Positions 23,834-34,069 of a stretch of DNA of 64,000 nucleotides are shown here, piece after piece (the first letter of the stretch is position 1; every line of letters begins with the position of its first letter). This DNA is from Cryptomeria japonica (Eukaryota > Streptophyta > Pinopsida > Cupressales > Cupressaceae), in assembly GCF_030272615.1 (NCBI RefSeq), contig NC_081415.1, positions 107,113,254 to 107,177,253 on the forward strand, written 5' to 3'. Below the pieces are notes generated by a model. That model saw nothing but the letters and a program-made list of their open reading frames with translations. It had not been told where the DNA came from and ran no database searches. A program made the position numbers and the translations under genes.

Positions 23834-25555
23834 ACTGCTAAAGGAAATGAAGAGAATATCCAGTTACCGAGTGATGAAGATCATACAGAGCCTACCGAGC
23901 CTGTATTAGCCAAATATGTCAGAAGACATCATGCATCAAGTTAGATTATAGGAGATAAGGATGATCCAGTGATGACAAGGAATAAACTGAGATAGAACAC
24001 ATGTTTGATATCTGAATTTGAACTGAGAATAGTGAAAGAGACATTTAATAGTGAGGATTGGATAAATGTTATGACAGAAGAGATTGATCAAATCAAGAAG
24101 AATGTCACATGGACACTGGTCCCAAGACTGAAGGACAAAAATGTAATCGGTACAAAGTGGATTTTTAGAAACAAGCTGAATGAAAAAGGTGAAGTCATTA
24201 GAAATAAAGCAAGACTAGTTTGCAAAGGTTATGCTCAGGAAGAAGGAATTGATTATGGTGAAACTTTTGCACCTGTGGCAAGACTTGAAGGAGTAAGAAC
24301 TTTATTGGCATATGCTACTTTCAAAAATTTCAAAGTATATCAAATGGATGTCAAATCTGCATTTCTGAATGGTAATTTAGAAGAAGAAGTTTTCATTGAA
24401 TAGCCTGAAGGATTTGTTGAAGGAGAAAATAATGATCAGGTATGTAAATTGAAAAAAGCTTTATATGGTTTGAAACAAGCACCTAGAGCATGGTATGAGA
24501 GATTGCATTCATATTTGATCAAAATTGGTTTTATAAGAACAAGTGAAAACAACAATATGTACATGAAGAATGATGAGAATGGAATACTAATCTCAGCCAT
24601 ATTTGTTGATGATATTATCTTTTGTGGAAATGACTCTCTACGCAAGAACTTTGGAAATGAAATGAGCAAAGAATTTGAGATGTCATTAATCAGTGAGATA
24701 AAGTATTTTATAGGTTTACAGATACTGCAAATGAAAGATGATATTTTCATTACCCAATCCAAGTACATAAAGGAAATCTTAAAGAAATTTGGAATGGAGG
24801 ATTCAAAACCAATAAGTACTCCTATGACTACCAACTATAAACTATCAAAGAATGATGAATCTATATCTGTTGATGAGATACTTTACCGATCTATGATAGG
24901 AAAGTTGCAATATGTTGTGCACAGTAGGCTAGATATAGCACATGCAGTAGGTATAGTTGCAAGATTTTCTGTAGATCCCAAGGAAACACACATGATAGCA
25001 ATCAAAAGAATTTTTCAGATACCTGAAAGGCACCGAAGATTATGGCTTAGTATATAGAAAATGAAATGTATTTGATTTAAAGTTTATACTGATACTGATT
25101 GTGCAAGAAACATTGATGACAGGAAAAGCACAAGTGGAGGAGCTTTCTTTTTAGGAGAAAGACTAGTGAGTTGGCTTAGCAAGAAACAAGGATGTGTTTC
25201 ACAGTCAATAGCAGGAGCTGAATATGTTGCTGCCGCACTAAATTGTACTAATATAGCATGGATCAAACAATTGTTGGAAGGCATAAATGAGCAAGTTATC
25301 GAGCTAGTAACCATATTCTATGATAATACCAGTGCCATAAACATTTCAAAGAATCTAGTCATGCACTCTAAGACAAAGCACATCTCTATCAAATATCATT
25401 ATCTTAGAGAAGAAGTTCAAGAGAAGAAAGTGGTGTTGGAATATGTTAGAACAAAGGAGAAAATAGAAAATATCTTCACCAAACCACTACCAAGGGACAC
25501 TTTTGAGTATCTCAGAAGTCAGTTAGGGGTCCTACCCCTATCTTCCATTCACTGA
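23834..25555 (+). pseudogene. Copia reverse transcriptase-RNase H (B1)
   Basis: RT begins near 24005 ([15 protein letters not shown]), with [38 protein letters not shown] and [21 protein letters not shown], then a TAG at 24401-24403, then [21 protein letters not shown] and the catalytic FVDDIIFCG (about 24602). RNase H runs from FKVYTDTDCARNIDDRKST through AGAEYVAAALNCTNIAW and INISKNLVMHSKTKH to the stop TGA 25553-25555. Two small indels near 25017 and 25075 shift and restore the frame. Catalytic RT residues are intact, but stops abolish expression. Confidence 0.88.
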
Positions 25556-25959
25556 CTGAGTTTGGTGAAAGCATCAATTCGATAACTCTACAAGAATATC
25601 TTTAGGAGTTGATGCTGATTTACACACTTTAGCAAGTTTTCTAAAGGTGTGCAAGAATCAATAACAGGGAACAGAATTTGAAGACAAAATTCTCTAATCA
25701 AGACTGAGTAGATACATAACAGTAAGGAATTCACTTCTCAATGGAAGAAATTATGCTTTAGTTCTTTTCATTTTTGGCATTGTTGTCAAAGGGGGAGAAG
25801 ACTAACAAATGGGGGAGAAGTCTGAAGGGGGAGACTACTTTTCAGAACCTGGGAAAAGACTAATGACAGAAGAAGAGCATTTCAGCATTTCAGCATTCTG
25901 AATCCAAAATCATTTAGGTCAAATCAATTGGTTTTGCCATCAATGCCAAAGGGGGAGAT
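25556..25959 (+). promoter_or_regulatory. B1 3' UTR with four polypurine tracts
   Basis: Tracts are at about 25788-25800 (AAAGGGGGAGAAG), 25807-25820 (AAATGGGGGAGAAG), 25823-25835 (TGAAGGGGGAGAC) and the terminal 25947-25959 (CAAAGGGGGAGAT). The palindrome TTGCCATCAATGCCAA is at 25934-25949. A degenerate copy, TTGGCATTGTTGTCAA, sits at the first tract. Confidence 0.8.
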
Positions 25960-27482
25960 TGTTGGCATTTCAATAAGGATATTGAGAAGGTTGTTGATGA
26001 CTATCGATATAACTGGTTAAGGATATTTACTATCTTAATATTATTATTTTGTCATTGATGTCAAGAAATTGATTTTCTATTTTAGTATGATGTTGCCATA
26101 TCTTAAGAAGTATGTTTAGAATAGAGTTAAGAAGTCGGTAAAAGAATCAGAAAAGAATGTGATAAATAAGGGGTGGAATAAGTTATTCAATGGGCAACTA
26201 TTATTGAGTTATAAAATGATGAGATCATGATGTTTAGATTATTTTGATATCGTACATATGTTATTGATTGTAAGGTCAATACTATACTATGTTACCGAGA
26301 AAAGAACCTAGTCGGTAAACCCTAAGGAACCTAGTCAATAAGGAACCAAGAATAGGTTATCACTATTCGATTAATGAAGGCGGAATGTCTACCGAGTGAA
26401 GTTTAGTATTTACCGAGTTGCAACCGAGTAATAATAGAATGCATTGGATGATTAAAAGTGTTATTTAATGAAGGAAGCTGATGAGATGGAGTTGATTAAA
26501 TGATTGGTATGTTGTGCATAAATTCTGTTAAGAATCTATGGTATTGAAAGATTGGAAGGAAGATCTACAACTCAGATTGAACCACAATACCCTAACACAA
26601 GTTCCAAGAAATGTATGCAAGTTCCAAGGTGAGGTAAAATGTTTTCAGATTGAAGGATACATTGAACCTAGTCAAGTTTGAAGATCTGATGGCTATGAAT
26701 TATCATGGGAAATGTGATCAAGGACATTGAGCGGTTGGCAAAATTGTTTATAAATAAGGTATTGTTGATAAACAATGTATGCGGGCAAGTGTATGCACAG
26801 GGATGCAACACAGTGATCACCGAGCATAGAAGCTTGAAGACCTATTTTGATAACAGAGTATAGAGCCCAACAGAAGGACAAGATGAGTCCTATGATGAGA
26901 TTGTATTGAGAAAATAAGAATCTGCTTTAGCTGTTTAGATGTGAAGTTGTAGACATATTTTTATTACTATTATTTTGTGAAGTGACAGAAAATCTCTTAA
27001 CCGAGTGGACTTAACAGTCTTATTTGTAAAACCCTCTAGCAAGGTGACATTCAGATTGAGTGTTTGAAACCCTCTAACAAGGTCATCTCTAACAAGGTGA
27101 AGATCCTAATAGATCTAAGGGAAACCCCTTAACCGGGTCACATCTAGCAATGTGTTTGTAATCTTTAATAGGATTTGCTTTTAATCAAGCATACTCTAGA
27201 AGAGTATATTTCTTAGTGGGTCCGAAATCCCACAGTGGTTTTTCCCTATTTGGGTTTCCATGTTAAATCTGGTGTTATGAGTGTTATGAGTGTTATGATG
27301 TTTATATGCTTTTGAGTTTGCTTGTTTAGCAGTTTTGGTTATATTACTAATGTATAGGTTATCGAGGTTGAATCTATTATTTTTATGGATGATTAAGTTT
27401 GTATGATTCACCCCCCCTGCTCTCATCTTCTTAGCTTGACATCTATATTAAACATTTAGTATCATAACTATCACAACTATCA
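25960..27482 (+). repeat. B1 3' LTR (1523 bp)
   Basis: It matches 19843-21319 throughout. It is slightly longer, partly through an extra CAACTATCA at its very end (27474-27482) and small indels. The palindrome is at 26049-26064, the TATA box near 26750, and the CC...GG array at about 26990-27210. It ends at TSD CAAAG. Confidence 0.9.
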
Positions 27483-27487
27483 CAAAG

Positions 27488-28241
27488 ATACTGAGAGGGG
27501 AGGGTGAATCAGTATCTAACCAGTTTATGGATTTTCTAAACTTATTAAATAAATTGCATTCCAAAACAGTGTACCAATAAACAAGAATTAATGCAGTAAA
27601 TAAGAACAATAACCACAACATAAAAGACACACCATTACACAATATTTTTAACGAGGAAACCTAGTGTGGGAAAAACCTCGGTGGGATTTGTGACCCACAA
27701 TATTCACTCATTGGCTAATAAGTGAATATTACTGATACAATAGGGGCATGCACATGCAGGAAGGCCAAATGTCTAAAGCTCACTGCTTAAATACAAAAAG
27801 AGAAGTCTCACTGACTTACAAAAATGGATTAAGTAAATCCAATATCATGTACTCCTTTGGTTCAGCATCTGCTATGCCAAGTTTAGTACCAGTTTAAGCT
27901 CATGCAACTTCCATAAACCTTATTCCAAACTCTTCTTTAATATTTAAATATTACTTTTCCAATAATCTAAATAGATCCACATTTATTAAATGATCTACAA
28001 GATCTCATACTTATATGAGTCCTATTAAAATTTTCCTTGTTGACTTACAAAAAGATTTTACAATTAAATACAATAAACAAAATCCTGTCAGCCAGGGTGT
28101 TGGTAAACATCTTTGCCATTGCCGATGTCGGTGTATGTGCTTGTGTTAGTGTGTGTCAACGCCATATTATTGTAAGGTTGCCATAAATGACAATACCTTC
28201 AATCACCTACAATTTCTCATTGGAGTGTGCATTTGCCAACA
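27488..28241 (-). repeat. C 5' LTR, main piece
   Basis: This is the remainder of the C 5' LTR right of B1. With 19826-19842 it totals 771 bp against 776 bp for the 3' copy. The palindrome copy TTGCCATAAATGACAA is near 28178-28193. It ends GCCAACA before TSD GTCTT. Confidence 0.9.
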
Positions 28242-28246
28242 GTCTT

Positions 28247-28365
28247 ATGTGTTGCATATTATTTTTTTGGTCTAAGGCCGACATGTTTTATAATTATGTA
28301 ATTGGTTTATTATCTGGTGGCCAACCTGTTGTGTAAGGTCAAGGATTTGTATATATAGATGTAAG
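28247..28365 (+). repeat. D 3' LTR, second piece
   Basis: This is 119 bp of D LTR between C and E, matching about 6407-6525 of the 5' LTR. It includes the TATA region (GTATATATAGATG, about 28349). The last five bases, GTAAG, are the left target duplicate of E. Confidence 0.88.
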
Positions 28366-29872
28366 TGTTGGCATATGTGCAAAGATTGATGACATGATGA
28401 TATTGTATGTTGTCATTGATGTCAATATGTTGAAGTATGAACCGGTATATTGAAGTAAGCAAACTGGCAAGAGAACTGGTATGATATTGTGAACCAGTAT
28501 ATGTGAAAAAGTGAAGAGGTATGTTGGTTCAATTGAAGTGGTATGTTGGAATGAGAACCAGTATATGGGAAGTTTTGTATTGGGGTTTCATTTGGTATGA
28601 CTACCAGTTTGTAGTCTCAGCTTTAGGGTTTCTGGTTGATCCATTTCAAGTCTGTGTGATTTGACCGATGACATCCTATGATGGGTTAGCATTGAAATGG
28701 AGATCAGATCATGTTGCCATGTCAACCTTGTTCATGTGAAGGATTTCCTTGAGGATCTTGCATGAATTAGATTTATCCTATCTACCTCGGCAATGTGCGA
28801 AGTCTCAGTAAATGGTGGAAAATGCATGATGGGTTATCAGCTTCCTGAAGTAGCAAAGAATGAATGATGGAGAATGTCTTGAGATCTGTTCAAGACTGAC
28901 TTATTCAATGCAATGTGTTTGAATGGTCAAGATTGGATCGATTGTATTGATAACCTAAATGTTTAGGGTTTAGGGTTTATACTGCCGACCTATTTGTTTC
29001 CTATAAGGTTGATGATGATTTGCATTGTGAAGTCGTTGGCAAATGCTATGTGTGTATCCAAGTGAAGAGATACTTGATTCTTGCCAGACCAAAGAAGTGT
29101 GTTGATATCTGTAGAGTGTGATTTCAGAAGCTAAGGAGATAAAGTGGATTTGCCTTGGCATTGTGTGTTGTTATCAAATCAATGTATTACATGTTGACTT
29201 CTAATCATTTCAACAGTTGGAAAATTCCTTAACCAGGTAGCTTTAACATGATTTCATGTAAATACTTTAACGTGGTGACTCAATTCAATGAGTTCTTCAA
29301 ATCCTCTTGCGAGGTAACCTTTAACAGGGTTCTAACCTTTAACTGGGTATTTAGCCATCCCTTAACTGGGTGATCCCTAACAGGATCGGTTCCTAGCAGA
29401 ACCTATTGTAAAAGTCTTTAACTGGACTAGGCTCTTAACGGAGTGAACTTCAAAAGAGTTCAAAGAACAACTTGTGGGTATTCATCCCCACTGTGGTTTT
29501 TATGAGTTGGGTTTCCATGTGAAAAATCAGTGTGTCATGTGTGATGCTTTTCATGTGGTGGTTTAGTGTTTTATGTTAAGAGGTAATGCAAGTTGATTCA
29601 ATGATCATAAGTATTCCTGATGTATTACTTGCTTAAGCTTTTGGGTGAAGTTGTGATAAGGTATTAGATCTTGAATTGATCTAGGGGTTACCAGTTTGTG
29701 TTTTTCACAGTCTCACTGTGTTTCACAGATAGTGCCCTGACTTAGATCGGTAATGATGTTTACCGGTTAGTATTGTCTCTGCTATTTGAGTTGTGGAGAA
29801 ATTTTTTGTCTGTATTGATTCACCCCCCCTTTCAGGACCTACTAGATAGTTATTGTTCATCATTATTCATCA
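28366..29872 (+). repeat. E 5' LTR (1507 bp)
   Basis: It starts TGTTGGCATATGTGCAAAG and ends ATTCATCA. Palindrome TTGTCATTGATGTCAA near 28410, TATA-like CCTATAAGG near 28998, CC...GG module array at about 29219-29475, GTGGTTTTT block near 29492, C-run near 29820. Confidence 0.9.
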
Positions 29873-29874
29873 AT

Positions 29875-29886
29875 TGGTATCAGAGC
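29875..29886 (+). promoter_or_regulatory. E primer-binding site
   Basis: TGGTATCAGAGC, a perfect initiator-Met PBS, lies two bases after the 5' LTR. Confidence 0.92.
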
Positions 29887-29946
29887 AACCTCTAGGTCCT
29901 TTGTGTTATAAGCTTAACCGCTTGAGGAAAAGATCCTATTCTAATG

Positions 29947-31343
29947 ATGAGGAGAGAATGTCTTAAGTTTAATAGAGATAAATTTAAGATATGGAAGGAC
30001 AAAATGAAGATATACATTAAGAGCATGGGTGATCAACACTTGAACTATGTTGAGAATAATTATGTTGTCCCTATCGGTACTCTCACTGATGACCAAAGAA
30101 GAGAAATTCAGGAGAATGGACAAGTAATGGAAGCTCTTATTAGCAGCCTATCTGATGTTGAGTTTATAGATGTTCAGGATAAAGACAATGCCAAAGATGT
30201 ATGGGATGCTCTGGAGTCTATCTATGGTAGTGAAGAGCATGTAAAGCAGGCTAAGGAAGAAAGCCTTAGAGGAAAGTTTGAAGATATGCGAATGGTTGAA
30301 GGAGAGACCACTCAACAGTATGGGATAAGAATCAAAATTGTTGTAGGAGACATCAAGAGTGCAGGAGGAAAAATAGATGATTCCACCATTATGAGAAAAG
30401 TCTTGAGAACCTTATTACTAGTCTATGCAATAAGGGTTACCGCTATTCAAGAGTTGAGATCTATTGACAAGACAAAGATGTCCCTTGATTCTATCATTGC
30501 TAAGTTGACTGCTTATGAGCTAAACAGTTATGATGGTAGTATTTAGAAGACTGTTTCAACCTTTAAAGAATCTACTACACTATCTAGAAAGGGTAAAGAA
30601 GTTAGTACTAGTTGTGAATCTAGACAAAGCAGAGATATGGATGATGAAGAAATCCTGATGGAATTTGAAGCTCTTTTGGCCAAGAGACTTCCTAAGGGAA
30701 CTAGTAAATACAGAGATAAGCTCCCTTTGAAATGCTTTTCTTGCAATAGGATTGGATACATTGATGTTAACTATCCTAATGGTGATAATAAGGACAAACC
30801 ACAGAGGTTCAAAAATTTCAAAGGAGGAAATAGGAGAAACTATCTTGTTGCAGTTGATGAAGGTGTAACTGATGATGAATTAGAAGATGAAGAAAGTGAA
30901 GACATAGTATTTGTAGCTATCAAGGAAGATGTGTTAGACAAGAAGGCTCTTGTCTCCTGCTTTGATAATTCTAATGAATGGATTATTGATAGTGGTTGTT
31001 CTCACCACATGACTGGTGACCAAAGAAAGCTTTTGGAAGAGTATGATGGAGGTGTAGTACGATTTGGTAATGATGCACCTTGTATGGTGAAAGGAAAAGG
31101 ATCCATCTCTCTAAATGGAAAAAATAGTGCTGATAATGTGTATTGGGTAGAAGGTCTCAAGAATAATCTTGTGAGTGTTTCTCAGCTGAATGATAATGGA
31201 ATCACTCTGAAATTCAAAGATGAAGTGTGCAAAATAAAAGGAAAGAGTGGTGAATTGATGGCCACCGCTATGTAGACCAAAGGTAACCTATTTCAGCTAA
31301 ATGCAAATATCAGCCAATGTCTAATGGCTAAGTATGATGACAG
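29947..31343 (+). pseudogene. Copia Gag-protease region (E)
   Basis: Two adjacent ATGs at 29944 and 29947 are possible starts. The open stretch to 30546 covers the Gag core: DKFKIWKDKMKIYIKSMG, AKDVWDALESIYGSEEHV, GKFEDMRMVEGETTQQY. A TAG at 30544-30546 interrupts. 30637-31275 then carries the zinc knuckle CFSCNRIGYIDVNY, in which His and the last Cys are replaced by Tyr, so zinc binding is probably lost. The protease site is WIIDSGCSHHMTGDQ (about 30979-31023) and the pre-integrase block is VYWVEGLKNNLVSVSQL. H is inserted after AKYDDS at 31343. The lineage matches B more closely than A/D. Confidence 0.88.
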
Positions 31344-32532
31344 TGTTGGCATTTTCAATGATTATGTTGTGATTGTCATTGATGGACACACACTTGCTTT
31401 GAGATCACTTTTTGTTTGTATAAGTTATGCTCAACCGGTATTTGTTCCAAACCGATACTATGTATTATAGTCTTTAGGCTATCGGTGTTATGCAGAAAGT
31501 GTTTACCGATCTCAAGTGGTATGAAGACCCAGGTGGTATGAATACCTCAAGCGGTTCGAGGATCACAAAGTGATACGAAGAAACAAAGTGGTTGTTATCA
31601 TTTTCCCAGTATTCATTTTGTCAAACTGGTAATCAGTAAACTATGAACCGGTAATAGGAAATTGTATGAACCAGTATTACTCTGTGATGAATTACCAACT
31701 GGTATTATTTTTGTGATGAGTTACCATCCATCGACACTTTGGTAGTGATTTTGTGTCATGTTACCAAATGTGTCTAGATACACTAAACCTAGGAACTTGC
31801 AATGTAATCCTATTGGACTGACATGAAATCAGATTCCTTTATAAGGACATCATGTCTAGGGTTCTAGGTGTGGTTAAGGTTTTTATTATTGCATGAGTTT
31901 TTGTATTAGCAATCATAGGAGAGAAGAGCAAGTCTGTGTGAAGTAACAAAAGTGTGGAGATTTTGAAGACTGAAGTAATGCTGAAATGCATTAGCAATGA
32001 GCTATCATGGATTTAATCAAGCTGACTTTGCTATTTGCTAGATCATTCACTTGTTGATTACTCACATCTTCGACAAGTGTGAAACCCTTAATCGGGTAGG
32101 CCCAAAAAAGCCTTTGTAAATCCTCTAACAAGGTGGTTCACAACTGTGGATCTAAAATCCTCTCACAAGGTAGTCTTTAATCAAACTAATCTCCTAACAG
32201 AGATTGAGATTCCTAACAGGATCTCTTCTAGTGAAGAACATTGTATTACCTTAACCAGTCTGACCTTAACTAGTCTGGTTTCTATTCTGCAGATAGTTAC
32301 TTGTGAGTTTCATCTCACCGTGGTTTTTCCCATTTGGGTTTCCAAGACAAAATCTCTTGTGTTATGGTGATTGTGCTTCTATGGGTGAATGCCTTATTTG
32401 TTGTTTGGTTTGCAATTGTGTTAACTGATTTGTTAGCAAAACTGTTATACCGGTTTACTGCTAAACTAGTTAAGTGTTTGAGTTCAATATTTTTAGGTAT
32501 ACTAATTCACCCCCCCCTCTTAGTATTCATCA
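31344..32532 (+). repeat. H 5' LTR (1189 bp)
   Basis: It begins TGTTGGCATTTTCAATG and ends TTAGTATTCATCA. TTGTCATTGATGGACA (near 31373) is the palindrome with its right end changed. TATA-like TTTATAAGG near 31840, CC...GG modules at about 32085-32290, GTGGTTTTTCCC near 32321, C-run with TCTTAGT near 32511. Confidence 0.9.
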
Positions 32533-32534
32533 AT

Positions 32535-32546
32535 TGGTATCAGAGC
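32535..32546 (+). promoter_or_regulatory. H primer-binding site
   Basis: TGGTATCAGAGC, a perfect initiator-Met PBS, two bases after the LTR end. It is identical in position and sequence to that of E. Confidence 0.92.
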
Positions 32547-32582
32547 CAAACTTTGTATAAGTTAAACCACTTGAAAGGAGAT

Positions 32583-33668
32583 ATGGGGGAATACATTGTG
32601 AGGGAACTTACTCATCATCTCACTCAAACTGAGAAAGCCTATGATGAACTCAAAGCCAAGTATAAGGCCTCTATGGCAAAAATAAGAGAGCATGCTGAGA
32701 AACTTATGGAGCTAACTGAAAATAGTTCCTCTGATGAAGCGGACATAGAAGCCCTAGTTGAAGAAGTTGAAAAACTGAATTAGTCTAATGCTAACCTAAG
32801 AAGGGAACTTGAAGGACTGACTATTAGGATGTGTCAATAGCTTGAGAACTAGAGAAAAGCTGAAGATTTGGTAAAAGACAAAGATCATGAGATCTCCAAG
32901 ATGAAACAAGAAATCAGTGCACTTATCGCTCATCTCCAAGAGAGTAAAGTGGAAAAAGAGGAAATACAAGGTGAACTAAACATGGCTATTTCTGAGAATG
33001 CAAATTTGAAGGAATCCAATGCTGCTATTTCCAAAGAAATCACTGAGTCAAAGGAAATACTTGCCAACTTCAACAAGAGCACTGTTAAGCTAGAGCAAAA
33101 GCTTGAATCAACTAAACTGGTAAAGAATACTAATGGACTTGTTTTCTCTGAATATGAGGAAGGTGAGACCTCTGGAACAAAATATGGAGCATCAAAGAAG
33201 AAACCAACATCAAAGGATAAAGGTAAGAAAAAGTTAAAACCTATTCTCTTTAATTATCTCAAGGAATGACATACTACTAATGTATGTAGAAATAAGGCTT
33301 ACAATAACTTATAGTCTGGAAGTGGTGGCTATCAAGCGACAACCGGATGGAGGGCAACCTATTTGATTTGTCATGGTAGTGGTCACACTACTGCAACATG
33401 CAGAAGGAAGAGTGTAATTATGAATAATGGACCATGAAGAGCACCTGGAATGATTTGCTATCATTGCAACAAAGCAGGTCATACAGCAAGATTCTGCAGA
33501 TCGAGAAAGAATATATCAGATGATATACCGGTCACTCCAGAAGAAAACATTGATGTTGAAACTATTCATATGGATATGAAGAAAGCATGGAAAAAGAAGC
33601 TAGAAGAAGTGTCTCAAGAGGAACCGGTTTCTGCACCTAGTGTGGAAATCTCTAAACTGGCAAACTAA
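32583..33668 (+). pseudogene. H ORF1: coiled-coil, zinc-knuckle Gag-like protein
   Basis: The ATG at 32583 (MGEYIVRELTHHLTQTEKAY) opens a single frame of 362 codons to TAA-type stop 33666-33668, interrupted by about six stops (32781, 32838, 32850, 33267, 33312, 33435). Open parts are 32583-32783 (coiled coil), 32868-33269 (coiled coil, then KNTNGLVFSEYEEGE and a basic tail) and 33450-33668. There are traces of three knuckles. The first two have lost Cys residues (FNYLKE*HTTNVC, YLICHGSGHTTATC). The third, CYHCNKAGHTARFC (about 33456-33497), is intact. The layout matches C ORF1. The likely role is RNA binding and particle assembly. Confidence 0.72.
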
Positions 33669-34069
33669 GCTACAAAAAAGCTTAGGGGGAAACAAATTGG
33701 TGAAATGTTTCGAATCCCCAATTTACACCAGTAAAAGACCTTAACTGGTATGAGCTACCTGTCAATTGGTAGAAGACCGGAAATGGTAAAAGGCAAATTA
33801 GGGTTTATGCCCTAATAGTGGAGCATTTATTATGGTAGGTGAAGAATTCATTTAAAAGGAATTTTCAAGTCATTTTCACTTATCATTTGCAAGCGAAGAA
33901 ATTTTCAAGTGCAGAGCAACAAAAGGCGATTTGTCTTGCAACTAAGAGGGATTTCAAAACCTTGAAGAAGAATCTGAAGATAACATTAATCAGTCAAGTG
34001 TAGAAATCAAAGCGGTAATTCTACAACCAAAGTAGTGTGTGGTGAAGTGGAATTTGCAAGCCCTAAATC
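33669..34069 (+). other. H inter-ORF spacer with a purine tract
   Basis: There is no coding signal. It begins with a polypurine-like AAGCTTAGGGGGAAACAA at about 33677-33694, the same CTTAGGGGGA form seen before the 3' LTRs. The function between the two ORFs is unknown. Confidence 0.55.

Larger units (their letters stand above)
19843..27482 (+). mobile_element. Copia element B1 (complete, 7.6 kb)
   Basis: A full-length Sirevirus-like element with two LTRs, PBS, gag-pro-int-RT-RNase H order, multiple polypurine tracts and TSD CAAAG (19838-19842, 27483-27487). It is inserted 17 bp from the inner edge of the C 5' LTR. Coding capacity is lost through many stops, one 11-bp deletion in integrase and small indels in RNase H. 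B2 on the right is the same family. Confidence 0.92.
12208..28241 (-). mobile_element. Element C: copia-type, pol-less, with a novel long ORF
   Basis: C lies on the minus strand, flanked by GTCTT at 12203-12207 and 28242-28246. The 3' LTR is 12208-12983. The 5' LTR is 19826-19842 plus 27488-28241, split by B1. In transcription order it has a PBS, a coiled-coil/zinc-knuckle Gag-like ORF (19754-18756), a long ORF of unknown function (18343-13206, split by insert I), a polypurine tract and the 3' LTR. No protease, integrase or RT motif is present. Its LTR shares the palindrome, the AGGTTTTTCCC motif and the C-run of the autonomous copia elements, which implies mobilisation in trans. H is a second element of this kind. 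Confidence 0.85.
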
